NCBI RefSeq assembly: GCF_001433855.1
Contig: NZ_AZCP01000003.1
Location: 366,239-430,238, forward strand
Source of the DNA: Levilactobacillus brevis ATCC 14869 = DSM 20054
Lineage (GTDB): Bacteria; Bacillota; Bacilli; Lactobacillales; Lactobacillaceae
Length of the DNA stretch: 64,000 nucleotides
Direction: 5' to 3'
Shown: one piece after another, positions 1-7,792 of the stretch
How the letters are laid out: the number at the start of each line of letters is the position of its first letter
Position numbering within the stretch: the first letter of the stretch is position 1
The notes under the pieces: generated by a model
What the model saw: the letters and a program-made list of their open reading frames with translations, nothing else
What the model was told of the DNA's origin: nothing
Databases searched by the model: none
Translations under genes and position numbers: made by a program

Positions 1-77
1 CAAAAAAATTTATGCGCGACAAGCTTACTGCGCGTAAGGCTAGAATAATTTAAACTTTTGGGGCTTAAATAATTTCC

Positions 78-108
78 TTGACCTGGAGTTGACTCCAGCT
101 TGTATGCT
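78..108 (+). promoter_or_regulatory. MerR-type promoter with overlapping operator
   Basis: The -35 TTGACC (78-83) and -10 TATGCT (103-108) are separated by 19 bp, the over-long spacer typical of MerR-activated promoters. The spacer carries a dyad, CTGGAGT (83-89) and ACTCCAG (92-98). The MerR-family gene at 683 is the second gene of the downstream unit, so it very probably controls this promoter. The regulator-site link is inference. Confidence 0.85.
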
Positions 109-140
109 ACGAATATCAAATCTCAAGGAGGTTTTCATAT

Positions 141-647
141 ATGAAAACAATCAATTGGCCGTCAATGTTTTTACCGGGTACCACAGATAACTTTGTCTCT
201 AACGAAAAAATTGTAACGGGGGTTACCGTTGAACAACTGTGGGAAAAGCTGGTCGATAGTAGTCAGTGGGAAAACTATTATGATAATGCCGATCATATTG
301 AGTTGCTAGATCACGCGGGGAGCCGATTGGCTTTTGGTGATCGATTTAACTTTCATACGTTCGGATTCCCTATCAATGCTCAGGTAATGGAGTTGGTTGC
401 ACCGACTGATGGGGTAGCCCGCATTTCATGGCACGGCTGGCAAAAAGACGCGGCCGATGCAAACAATGACTTAGATGTGTACCATGCTTTTCTAATCGAG
501 GCGTTGGCGGGTAAGCGTGTGCGGGTGCTGACGCAAGAGTCCCAGATTGGTCAACCAGCGGCAGATATGGCTAAGCAGACACCTAATCCTATGCTTAATG
601 GTCATCAAGATTGGTTAGATGGGCTAGTACGTGCGGCGACTCGCTAA
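141..647 (+). CDS. SRPBCC (START-like) family protein
   Basis: A 168-aa soluble protein with the look of the SRPBCC ligand-binding fold (polyketide cyclase/AHSA1-like). The N-terminal part has the VTVEQLWEKLVDSSQWENYY helix pattern, then a middle block with FGDRFNFHTFGFP and a C-terminal helix. These proteins bind small hydrophobic ligands in a deep cavity; no catalytic residues can be assigned. The ATG at 141 follows an AAGGAGG at 124-130. It is the first gene after the MerR-type promoter and is followed 35 nt later by the merR gene, so it is probably the effector output of that regulator. The substrate is unknown. Confidence 0.75.
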   Translation: MKTINWPSMFLPGTTDNFVSNEKIVTGVTVEQLWEKLVDSSQWENYYDNADHIELLDHAGSRLAFGDRFNFHTFGFPINAQVMELVAPTDGVARISWHGWQKDAADANNDLDVYHAFLIEALAGKRVRVLTQESQIGQPAADMAKQTPNPMLNGHQDWLDGLVRAATR

Positions 648-682
648 TTCGTGATAAGCTAGTCGGCAAGGAGGGATGCACG

Positions 683-1177
683 ATGAGTTATACCATTGGT
701 GAGGTCGCTAAACAGCTTGGCCTTAGTGTTGATACGATTCGTTACTATGACAAAGCCGGGTTAATGCCGTTTGTCAAACGAGATTCAGCGGGCCGACGGC
801 AATTCACGGCTAACGACTTGCATCTGATGGAAATGGTCATGTGTCTGAAGAATGCTGGTGTTCCGGTAGCGGAGATTGCAACCTTTGTAGACTTACGAGC
901 GCAAGGTGATGCGAGTCTTGCAACGCGGTATCACTTACTGGAAGAGCATGAGCAAAATCTCAAGACAAAAATTGCGGATTTGCAGGACACGTTGGCTTAT
1001 CTACAATTTAAAAAATGGTATTACAAAACGGCGGTTGCTGCAGGGACTGAGACCATTCACTATGAAGCAGGAACCAATGAGGTCCATCCCCATATCTTGG
1101 ACGAGTATTTAAAAGTATTGGCGCAACAGCACGACACCGCAACGATTGAACGCTTGATTCATCAACGGCGACAGTGA
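683..1177 (+). CDS. MerR family transcriptional regulator
   Basis: A 164-aa regulator. The N-terminal winged helix begins MSYTIGEVAKQLGLSVDTIR, with YYDKAGLMPF and RRQFTANDL typical of the family. A dimerisation coiled coil covers roughly residues 80-120 (LLEEHEQNLKTKIADLQDTL). No conserved cysteine cluster for metal sensing is visible, so it resembles the aldehyde or organic-ligand AdhR/NmlR-like group more than metal sensors. The ATG at 683 is preferred over upstream in-frame starts because AAGGAGGG (668-675) lies just before it. It is probably co-transcribed with the SRPBCC gene from the 19-bp-spacer promoter and thus autoregulated (inference). A 33-bp tandem duplication spans its stop codon. 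Confidence 0.9.
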   Translation: MSYTIGEVAKQLGLSVDTIRYYDKAGLMPFVKRDSAGRRQFTANDLHLMEMVMCLKNAGVPVAEIATFVDLRAQGDASLATRYHLLEEHEQNLKTKIADLQDTLAYLQFKKWYYKTAVAAGTETIHYEAGTNEVHPHILDEYLKVLAQQHDTATIERLIHQRRQ

Positions 1178-1216
1178 GTTGACCGCTTGATTCATCAACG
1201 GCGACAGTGAGTTGAC
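1151..1216 (+). repeat. 33-bp perfect tandem duplication over the merR stop codon
   Basis: Two identical adjacent 33-bp units (1151-1183 and 1184-1216) begin CGCTTGATTCATC and end GAGTTGAC. The unit contains the last merR codons and the TGA stop. Being a multiple of three, the second copy lies in frame but beyond the stop, so the protein is unchanged. Confidence 0.95.
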
Positions 1217-1228
1217 CGTTAGATTAGC

Positions 1229-1263
1229 CCAACCCGCATGGTCATGTGTGGGTTGGTTTTTTT
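1229..1263 (+). terminator. Rho-independent terminator after merR
   Basis: CCAACCC (1230-1236) can pair with GGGTTGG (about 1249-1255) across an imperfect inner stem, followed by a run of seven T. Confidence 0.85.
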
Positions 1264-1491
1264 GCCTGGTTGGTGTTGTGATTTGGTCCTTACAGCCCGC
1301 TCTGTAATCTCAGTGTGTTCTATGTTCTCTACCAAGCAATTAAGTTGTGGTTGGCGTTTAGAAAATTTATTTGGAGAGTAATTAAGCGGCTAACAATTCA
1401 TACGGGTATGTGTAGATCCATGAGGCGTTATACAAAGAGACCTGTCCGCCAACACGTCTATGCCGCAAGATGATGGGGCTGGCAGGCCTTC

Positions 1492-1520
1492 TTGACACGT
1501 TCTAGTGGCCCACGTATAAT
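1492..1520 (+). promoter_or_regulatory. Sigma-A promoter of the XRE regulator gene
   Basis: A consensus promoter: TTGACA (1492-1497), 17-bp spacer, TATAAT (1515-1520), 35 bp ahead of AAGGAGGG at 1555-1562. I saw nothing else in 1264-1490. Confidence 0.9.
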
Positions 1521-1567
1521 GCAACAGTCAAATTTATTTAAGCGACTAACGACTAAGGAGGGATACT

Positions 1568-2092
1568 ATTACAGAACTTTGTACACAGTTAAAAGGAGCT
1601 AGGATTAATCAGGGGTTGTCACAAAATGAGGTTGCGACTATTCTACACGTGACGCGACAGTCAATTTCAAAATGGGAAAATGGACGGGGATATCCGGATT
1701 TAGATAATTTGGTTCGACTGAGTGATATTTATCAGTTGTCAATTGACGAGCTCATCCGTGAGAATTCCGAGTTGGCATCTAAAATTCATGCTAATAATGC
1801 AGAAATTAAAGAGAAACAGGTTCAATTAAAAAAGGTCAACACAGAGATTCATCAAAATACCGATGAAGGTCTGATATTGACCTTGTTAGTATTAGCGTCA
1901 GCTTTAATTCCACCGATTGGTATGGTGCTGCCACTGTATGCGATTTGGCGAAATACCAAATATAATAGTCTTCATAAAACGATTATTGTCATATCGATTG
2001 TGGTTATGATTGTTAGCTTAATGGGTACATATGTGATTATTGATGATAATTGGATTACACCATCTAAGACGGTGGTTTATCAGGTTAAGTGA
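1568..2092 (+). CDS. XRE-family regulator with C-terminal membrane segments (ATT start?)
   Basis: A Cro/CI-type HTH (about residues 5-60; HVTRQSISKWENGRGYPDLD is diagnostic) is followed by a charged helix and two hydrophobic segments (LTLLVLASALIPPIG and IIVISIVVMIVSL), so it is a membrane-tethered regulator. The only conventional start, TTG at 1616, would remove helix 1. Reading back in the same frame gives ITELCTQLKGARINQG, with AAGGAGGG (1555-1562) placed 5 nt before an ATT at 1568. I therefore annotate the ATT as a rare start, giving 174 aa. The alternative is a mutated ATG, or translation from TTG giving a crippled HTH. A consensus promoter lies upstream, so the gene is likely transcribed. 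Confidence 0.75.
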   Translation: MTELCTQLKGARINQGLSQNEVATILHVTRQSISKWENGRGYPDLDNLVRLSDIYQLSIDELIRENSELASKIHANNAEIKEKQVQLKKVNTEIHQNTDEGLILTLLVLASALIPPIGMVLPLYAIWRNTKYNSLHKTIIVISIVVMIVSLMGTYVIIDDNWITPSKTVVYQVK

Positions 2093-2413
2093 ACGTAACG
2101 TATAACTTACCCTTTTGCATATGAGCAGATAAAGCTGCTTGATACTTAACGGCACCAATTGAACGCGTCAGATGTAGCGTCACTTTACTGGCGGAATCTT
2201 TGACCATGTATTTCTTAGTGATCGCACCAAGACGGGTACTGACCTTGATGTTTGAAACATTTTTAATTTTATTACCTGAGGTAACGATGGTATAACTGGC
2301 GGACCAAGATAACGCCGAGCTATGAGCCACATGTAAAGTTGCGGCGTCAGCCTTTACTGATCACCGCATAGAATGATGAAGCAAGTGAATACGATAGTTA
2401 TAAGTTTACGCAT
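2085..2413 (-). pseudogene. Frameshifted small secreted protein
   Basis: On the minus strand an ATG at 2413 with an AGGAGG begins MRKLITIVFTCFIILCG, a typical signal peptide, but this frame stops after 19 codons. The continuation SVKADAATLHVAHSSALSW, with an A-D-A cleavage site, lies in another frame and stays open to 2085. A single indel between about 2348 and 2375 therefore splits what looks like one secreted protein of about 107 aa. The mature part is Ser/Thr/Lys-rich and predicted beta-rich, like other small lactobacillar exported proteins of unknown function. Its 3' end overlaps the end of the XRE gene by 8 bp. Sequencing error is an alternative explanation. Confidence 0.65.
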
Positions 2414-2450
2414 AGATTTAACCTCCTGATTTGAGGTTAAATCTATGCGT
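2408..2450 (-). repeat. 18-bp perfect hairpin over the start codon of the minus-strand gene
   Basis: ACGCATAGATTTAACCTC (2408-2425) is the exact reverse complement of 2433-2450, with a 7-nt loop (2426-2432). In the minus-strand mRNA one arm contains most of the Shine-Dalgarno and the whole start codon of the gene at 2413. Confidence 0.95.
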
Positions 2451-2785
2451 TGAAGTACATAAGGAACGCCCCGTTTACAAGAGGGAACGATTGGATTACG
2501 TTGGAAAAGTAAGGATTAACTAGACCCAAAGTTGATATCTGAGGCCTCATACTTTGGATTTAGATGAATCCGGCTTACCTAACTTAAAAACATTCTCTAC
2601 TTGTTAAAAATAGGTGGAGGGATAATAAAGATGTGTTGCAAAGTTATCTATAGTGAGGAAACTAAGTCGTTACACCTCTATATGTAAACATCCCGCTTCT
2701 CTTAAAAAGACAAACTTCTTGGTATATTTATTTCTGCTGACGTCGGCACAAAGAAATAGTAATAAATAATTGAGGAGTTGTTCTT

Positions 2786-3445
2786 ATCAAATTTTCAAAA
2801 AAACTTTTAGACTTAGCTTTAGGCTTAGCTGCCATGGTTTCAGTGAATATTCTCTACACAAATGTTGCTAATGCTTCAGATGCAACTGGTAATTCGGATG
2901 CAGCAATGATAACGATTTCTGACTCAAATGATATTTATAAACAATTTGAGAAGGAAGCAAAATCATTGTACAATCAAGCGTTATTGCCTCAGGATCTACA
3001 GGAACAAATGCAAGCCCTTATTAAAAAGTACGATGGTGCTGAAGTTTCATATAATATTAACGAAAATGACAGTCCTAACGTTAATAATCGCGCTGGGATC
3101 ATGCGATCAATTACAAAGCCAGCCTCGGTACAAGAAAAATTTGTTGACGGCGGAGTTAATGATTATGCGAAATCTAAGTTGGCGCTTGGTAAGTTATGAA
3201 CCTATTATGGTACATGTGAGAACTTAATTCTTGCAGGTGGGACTATTGCAGGTGCATTTGCCGGGCCAATAGGGGCAGCTGCGGGAGCATTTGGCGGAAA
3301 AATCTTAGGAAAACGTTGTTCCCAAGCACAAAGTGACGTAAAAAAGATGATTAATAAAAAGCGATCAAAAGGAGGATGTCGTATGACGCTGACTGACGAA
3401 TTTCCAATTGGATCCGTTAACTCAAAAAAACAAGTTAGTATCTAA
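2786..3445 (+). pseudogene. Secreted, Gly/Ala-rich bacteriocin-like protein, interrupted by TGA
   Basis: The frame starts with signal-peptide codons (KFSKKLLDLALGLAA ... NVANA) after GAGGAG (2772-2777), but the codon in start position is ATC (2786); the first ATG (2834) falls inside the signal peptide. It runs to a TGA at 3197-3199, then stays open in the same frame to TAA at 3443-3445. The downstream part reads TYYGTCENLILAGGTIAG, a G-x-x-x-G/Ala-rich helix, then GKRCSQAQSD, ending KSKGG-type basic and cysteine-containing residues. A TGG-to-TGA change would explain the break. Small glycine-zipper exported proteins next to small membrane proteins recall unmodified bacteriocins, but I cannot name a family. 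Without the break the product would be about 219 aa. Confidence 0.55.
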
Positions 3446-3477
3446 TTCAGGTGGGATACTTTAATGAGGAGGATATT

Positions 3478-3654
3478 ATGATTTTACTCATAACGATCGG
3501 ATTTATTTACCTAGTTACGGTTATCTCAATCCTTTTTTATAAACATCTTCATAAAGATTTTGAAATGTCTAATTATCAGAAGGCTATTTTAACCGTTTTA
3601 ACTATTTTATTTCTTGTAGTGATTTATTCTGCCATAATGGCAACTGTAAATTGA
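3478..3654 (+). CDS. Small two-helix membrane protein
   Basis: A 58-aa protein with two hydrophobic segments (ILLITIGFIYLVTVISILF and AILTVLTILFLVVIYSAIM) around a short charged loop KHLHKDFEMSNYQ. The ATG at 3478 follows a strong GAGGAGG; an upstream in-frame GTG has no such site. It lies 32 nt after the interrupted bacteriocin-like gene, the position and size expected of an immunity protein. That role is inference from context only. Confidence 0.7.
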   Translation: MILLITIGFIYLVTVISILFYKHLHKDFEMSNYQKAILTVLTILFLVVIYSAIMATVN

Positions 3655-3731
3655 ATATCAAAATATGTATAGGGATGGCGAATAAGTTCACCTAATATTA
3701 GTAGATTACAAGCTCATAGTGGTAAAGAAAC

Positions 3732-3943
3732 TATGAAATTGCTTGGCACGGTGCTGCAAAGAAAGGGAACATGGACGTTTATATTAGTTCCGGTATGTTG
3801 AACATGGCAAAAAACAAGGATTTAACGTATTAGCATAAATCTGCCTACTACCATTGGCGCCATTGGTGTTGCACTAGGGATTTGCTAAGGGGCACGTATT
3901 CCACTTCAAAGGTGGTAAGCATAAATCATGGTCATATCAATAA
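3732..3943 (+). pseudogene. Fragments of a second bacteriocin-like gene
   Basis: Three frames carry pieces of one plausible protein: YEIAWHGAAKKGNMDVYISS (from 3732), SINLPTTIGAIGVALGI (around 3830-3885), and HFKGGKHKSWSYQ ending at TAA 3941-3943. At least two frameshifts and an internal stop separate them, and no start codon with a ribosome site is present. The Gly/Ala-rich middle and basic aromatic end suit a small pore-forming peptide, but the assembly is my reconstruction. The tail overlaps the start of the next membrane protein gene. Confidence 0.4.
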
Positions 3944-4299
3944 AGAGAATACTTTTAGTGTTGTTTAGCATTTTGGTTGGCGTGTTTGCGGCAATAAACT
4001 TTAAGTATGCTTTGGAAATGAGAATTATTTTGGCTGTCGCGTTTTCAATTGTAAATATTTTTTCGTCTTTGTATACGTTGTCGCATTGGAGAGAGTTACG
4101 TGAGGATCGTTATAGTCAATCGCAATACTTTTTAATGTTCATAGTAATGGAGGCTGCTTTGTGGGTATTTACGGCACTAGTTCCTAGTGGCCTGACCGGT
4201 ATCGCTTCGTGGCTTTGGCTAGCAGCCATTAATCTCTGTTTTTTCGGTATTTTGGTGATCATTGCAATTTTCTATGAGAGACTTTGGAGAAAACGTTAG
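3928..4299 (+). CDS. Small integral membrane protein (four helices)
   Basis: A 123-aa hydrophobic protein with four likely transmembrane helices (RILLVLFSILVGVFA, IILAVAFSIVNIFSSLYTL, FLMFIVMEAALWVFTAL and WLAAINLCFFGILVIIAIF) and a basic C-terminus RLWRKR. The ATG at 3928 has only a weak AAGGTGG upstream. It sits directly after degraded bacteriocin-like sequence and before two more small membrane proteins. I recognise no family; a bacteriocin-immunity-type role is possible by context. Confidence 0.65.
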   Translation: MVISIKRILLVLFSILVGVFAAINFKYALEMRIILAVAFSIVNIFSSLYTLSHWRELREDRYSQSQYFLMFIVMEAALWVFTALVPSGLTGIASWLWLAAINLCFFGILVIIAIFYERLWRKR

Positions 4300-4314
4300 A
4301 TAAAATTAACTGAG

Positions 4315-4348
4315 GTCATCACCGTGGGTTGCGATGACGGCCCCTTTT
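4315..4348 (+). terminator. Possible weak terminator
   Basis: GTCATC (4315-4320) pairs with GATGAC (4333-4338), followed by a GC stretch and only four T. Weak evidence. Confidence 0.35.
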
Positions 4349-4421
4349 GGTGGGAGTTAGCCGGTTTCAGCAAACACTGTAACGGTAGTGAGTTGATGAA
4401 ATGGAGGTAAATGGTAGTAAC

Positions 4422-4628
4422 ATGAAGATTAGGTTACGTAACTATCTTATATGCTATGTGACAATCGGGATCATGGCATATATTTTACCTGTGTTGTGGT
4501 CAACGGTTTTCAGTTTTAATTGGTCGAGTTTAAAGCGCATGTTTATTGATTTGCTAGTTGCTATTGTTGTTATTGAAGTTTTTGAGTATATTCAACGAAG
4601 AGAAAGTAGCTTCTGTAATAAGGCTTAG
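4422..4628 (+). CDS. Small membrane protein
   Basis: A 68-aa protein with two hydrophobic segments (YLICYVTIGIMAYILPVLW and MFIDLLVAIVVIEVFEYI) and a charged tail QRRESSFCNK. The start is uncertain. ATG 4422 lies 14 nt after TGGAGG (4402-4407); ATG 4401 would add seven residues but overlaps that ribosome site. It belongs to the run of small membrane proteins at 3.5-5 kb. The pattern of a short two-helix protein resembles DUF3021-like or bacteriocin-immunity proteins, not firmly enough to name. Confidence 0.6.
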   Translation: MKIRLRNYLICYVTIGIMAYILPVLWSTVFSFNWSSLKRMFIDLLVAIVVIEVFEYIQRRESSFCNKA

Positions 4629-4662
4629 CATTAATCTGAGTCATTAAAGGGGAATAGTCTAA

Positions 4663-4965
4663 ATGAAAACTAACTCACGTTGGACGGAAGCTCTAGCTAA
4701 TCAGTACAGTGCTTCTACGCTAAAAAAAATTCCGTATGTGATGATAATTGTTTTATTAATATGCATCGCTTTGATGTTAGCGGGCCGTGCTTCTTGGGGA
4801 TTCAGCCTGTTAACATTAGACTTTTTCATGCTGACAGACTATCTAACGGTTAAATTGGCGCAAAAGAATATCAATGTTATCTTCAGTATGTTATTGGGAA
4901 CGCTAATTTCTGTCATAGTCACTGGGATAGTTATATTAGGTTTGGGTTTGTTGTTTAAATGGTGA
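4663..4965 (+). CDS. Small membrane protein
   Basis: A 100-aa protein. A polar N-terminus (MKTNSRWTEALANQYSAS) precedes three or four hydrophobic helices, including YVMIIVLLICIALMLAG and LISVIVTGIVILGLGLLF. AAAGGGG lies 8-14 nt before the ATG. It is the last intact gene of the accessory patch and has 34 nt separating it from its neighbour, so the two may be co-transcribed. No family recognised. Confidence 0.65.
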   Translation: MKTNSRWTEALANQYSASTLKKIPYVMIIVLLICIALMLAGRASWGFSLLTLDFFMLTDYLTVKLAQKNINVIFSMLLGTLISVIVTGIVILGLGLLFKW

Positions 4966-5080
4966 TTGCAGGACAAAACACATTCTTAATCTAATCATCA
5001 GGCCATATAAAATATCTGCTGATAGGCGCTCCGTCTATTCGTTAAGTCTTAAGCTACAGGTGTATCACTGATACAGCAGG

Positions 5081-5492
5081 TTATTTGGGATGATGGCTCA
5101 TCCAGAGCCTGATTCTTAGTAAGCGGTTAAGCTTGAACCAGCATTCGATAGCGGGTATAATGAGACTACAAAAAAGTGACGACTGATTCGGACAGTCGCC
5201 ACAAGTTCGCAAGTCTAGTGCGGTATTATGGGGAGCTACTTCTTTCTTAGAAGTGGCTTTTTTGATTATCCTATAGGCTCTAGCCAAATTGACTATCGCT
5301 AAGGATAACACGTAGGCCGCCATTGCGAACCCCACGCCCCTAATGCCTTTCTCACTAATAGAGTCATGTTCAATCGCCCCCTAGTCTAGAATGTGGGAGG
5401 ACGTAACCGACTACCTTGCTGACCCAATCGCCGGGTAGCTAATCCCGGTCACTGGCGGTGTACTTAATATAGCCGACAGCGCCCTTGATGTC
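5081..5492 (-). pseudogene. Decayed minus-strand membrane-protein gene
   Basis: Minus-strand frames carry DIKGAVGYIKYTASDRD, a stop, then GDWVSKVVGYVLPHSRLG, a frameshift, then AIEHDSISEKGIRGVG followed by a hydrophobic helix AAYVLSLAIVNLARAYRII and a basic stretch KKATSKKE. Together these look like one protein broken by a nonsense codon and a frameshift, but I cannot identify it. No start with a ribosome site is visible. The rest of 4966-5532 shows nothing else. Confidence 0.35.
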
Positions 5493-5532
5493 GATATATA
5501 TTGAGCTAACTAGTTGGCTATTAGTGCAATTA

Positions 5533-5585
5533 AAATAAGACCAGTCTTCTCAGAAATCTACTTTCCGAAAAGACCGGTCTTATTT
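5533..5585. terminator. Bidirectional terminator
   Basis: A 16-bp stem (5533-5548 with 5570-5585, one mismatch) has A-runs on one side and T-runs on the other. It serves the minus-strand gene ending at 5594. Confidence 0.85.
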
Positions 5586-5593
5586 GAGAGTAA

Positions 5594-6034
5594 TTACTTT
5601 TCTTTTGGCTGAGACCAGTAATGTGCCCGGGTTAACAGGTCACGCGAACGATCGTCGGCGGGGACGAAGCCACGGTTGAATAGGTGCTTGAAGTACATCA
5701 TGTTATAGATAGAACCCCAGAGAACACGAAGTAGAAAGCTTAATGCTGACGTATACTGGACTAATTGTGCTTCACCACTAACACTCATCAATAGAAGCAT
5801 CTGGACTCCGAGTTCAACACCCATCATACATAGGAAGTTATACCAATCAGCCCGGAAAATACTAGGGAAGGCATCAAATAAAAATGACGTCCACGAAAAC
5901 CCAACCTTAGCGATCCGCATGTTTCCCGTCTCAGGATTCACGACGGTCGCGTAGTTCGGTGGCAACGGAAATCCTTGTGGACCGTCGCCGTTATTATTCT
6001 GATCGTCATTGAAGCCCTTGAAAGGATCTTGCAT
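5594..6034 (-). CDS. DUF2628-like small membrane protein
   Basis: A 146-aa protein. An Asn/Gly/Pro-rich N-terminus precedes KVGFSWTSFLFDAFPSIFRAD, a block typical of DUF2628/HrgC-like membrane proteins, then two hydrophobic helices and a C-terminal YFKHLFNRGFVPAD. The start is uncertain. ATG 6034 is chosen; a GTG at 6091 would add 19 residues and sit 24 nt after rlmD, but no ribosome site is visible for it. It is probably co-transcribed with rlmD. Function unknown. Confidence 0.65.
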   Translation of the reverse strand: MQDPFKGFNDDQNNNGDGPQGFPLPPNYATVVNPETGNMRIAKVGFSWTSFLFDAFPSIFRADWYNFLCMMGVELGVQMLLLMSVSGEAQLVQYTSALSFLLRVLWGSIYNMMYFKHLFNRGFVPADDRSRDLLTRAHYWSQPKEK

Positions 6035-6115
6035 GTCATTTGCCAACTTTCTTAAAATTCGGTCATTAATCGTTAAATAAAAGTCTAACACGAAACAGCG
6101 TGTCTGCCTATTAAT

Positions 6116-7579
6116 CTATTGGCGCCGCGTTAATTTAACGACTGCTTCACAGCGGGCAGTTTGGGGCATCATGTCAACGGACTGGATATACTCAACCCGA
6201 TAGTCAGCCGTCAGGTCAACCAGATCTTTAGCCAGCGTCGATGGGTTGCAGGAAACGTAGACCAGCTTACTTGGCCGAATGGCAAGAATGGTTTCAATTA
6301 ACGTAGCATCTAAGCCGGTACGCGGTGGATCAACCACGATGGCGTCGGGACGGAAGCCCGCCATGACCCATTTAGGCAATAGATCTTCAGCTGTGCCAAC
6401 TTCATAGTGCGCATTGGTAATCCCATTAGCCGCGGCGTTAGCGTTCGCATCATCGACGGCTTCGGGAATAATTTCCATTCCGCGAACCTCGGCAGCGACA
6501 TCGGCTAATGACAGCCCGATCGTGCCGATACCGGCGTAGGCATCAACGACCGTTTGCCCGGGTTGTAAGTCGAGGGCTTTCTTGGCCTCATCATAGAGGA
6601 CTTCCGTTTGTGCCGGATTGAGTTGTAGAAAGGCTCGCGCTGACAGTTTGAAGGTCAAGTCGCCCAGCTTTTCCGTAATTGCCTCGGCACCAGCCAAGTG
6701 GCGAGTATCATCGCCCCATACCAATGAGGTTTCACCGGGGTTGATGTTTTGCATCACTGAGGTTACTTGGGGCAGCTCATTAGCAATGCGCTCCAGCAAT
6801 TCGCGTTTATGCGGGAGCTTAGGCGAGTTGGTGATGAAGACCAATTGCACGTCGTCAGTGTGTGCCGCGGCCCGCACGACCAAAGTTTTGACAATCCCTG
6901 ATTTTTGTTCTTCATCGTAGATCGGCATATCAAGGTCTTGCAGCATAGCGACCACAGCTCGCATGACGGTCATGGTGACGGGCATTTGGACGGAGCAGGT
7001 TGGTAGGTCGATTAAATCATGACTTCGTTCAGCGTATAAGCCGGCTTCGACTTGACCCTCGGCGTTACGTCGAACTTGGAATTGGGCTTTGTTGCGGTAG
7101 CCATAAGGGTCTTTCATTCCCAAGGTTGGCCGCAAGTCATAACTGTGAAAGCCCTCGGGTTGGTAACGTTCCAGGGCCTGAGCGACCACGTCTCGTTTAA
7201 AGGCCAGCTGGGCTGGGTAATCCAAATGTTCCAGTTCAAAACCGCCGACTTGATCGGCATAACTGTCGCGGGGTTCCACTCGGTGGGGGCTGGTTTTACG
7301 GATTCGGTGAACTTTAGCCCGCAAATAACGGGTAGCCACACTGGTCACCTCGACCACGGCTTCTTCGTTGGTTAAAGCACCGGGAACAAAAACGGCCATC
7401 CGTTTGTAGTACCCGATCCCTTCACCGTTAATGCCCATGCGCTTGATGGTTAGCGGGAAGCGTTGACCAACCTCGACTTGCACCCGTTCCGTTTGCCGGG
7501 CACGTCGTTGGTCTTGATGGGGCCGTTGATTGCGGTCACGATGGTAACCGCGATGGTTCTTAGATTCATAATTTGCCAT
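6116..7579 (-). CDS. rlmD: 23S rRNA (uracil-5-)-methyltransferase, RlmD/RlmCD family
   Basis: A 487-aa SAM-dependent enzyme that methylates a uridine of 23S rRNA at C5. A basic N-terminal tail precedes a TRAM domain (about residues 32-92, MGINGEGIGYYKRMAVFVPG). The SAM-binding motif VVDAYAGIGTIGLSLA, VVDPPRTGLD and the catalytic-cysteine motif YVSCNPSTLAKDL are all present. The four iron-sulfur cysteines of proteobacterial RumA are absent, as usual in Firmicutes. ATG 7579 is chosen over 7603 because AGGAG sits just upstream of it. Divergent from fetA, with a minus-strand TATAAT at 7664-7669. Confidence 0.93.
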   Translation of the reverse strand: MANYESKNHRGYHRDRNQRPHQDQRRARQTERVQVEVGQRFPLTIKRMGINGEGIGYYKRMAVFVPGALTNEEAVVEVTSVATRYLRAKVHRIRKTSPHRVEPRDSYADQVGGFELEHLDYPAQLAFKRDVVAQALERYQPEGFHSYDLRPTLGMKDPYGYRNKAQFQVRRNAEGQVEAGLYAERSHDLIDLPTCSVQMPVTMTVMRAVVAMLQDLDMPIYDEEQKSGIVKTLVVRAAAHTDDVQLVFITNSPKLPHKRELLERIANELPQVTSVMQNINPGETSLVWGDDTRHLAGAEAITEKLGDLTFKLSARAFLQLNPAQTEVLYDEAKKALDLQPGQTVVDAYAGIGTIGLSLADVAAEVRGMEIIPEAVDDANANAAANGITNAHYEVGTAEDLLPKWVMAGFRPDAIVVDPPRTGLDATLIETILAIRPSKLVYVSCNPSTLAKDLVDLTADYRVEYIQSVDMMPQTARCEAVVKLTRRQ

Positions 7580-7792
7580 ATTTTCTCCTAAACTTGATGA
7601 CATCTCTTAGACAAGACTGTTGTGTCCGCTGACTAACGCCATGAGGGACACAATACCGTCGCCTATTATACCAAACTTTACTGGTATTCGGGAGTTCGGC
7701 AATTTTTGGTATTTTAGAAGTCGCTTCCATAGGCAAAAACTGGCGAGTTCGGTACAATTAAAGGGATCGTTTAATTTAAGGGAGGGGTCGTT

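Noticed and set aside
7000-7375. Open frames on the plus strand inside rlmD
   Set aside because: They overlap a well-conserved gene on the other strand, lack ribosome sites and show no domain.
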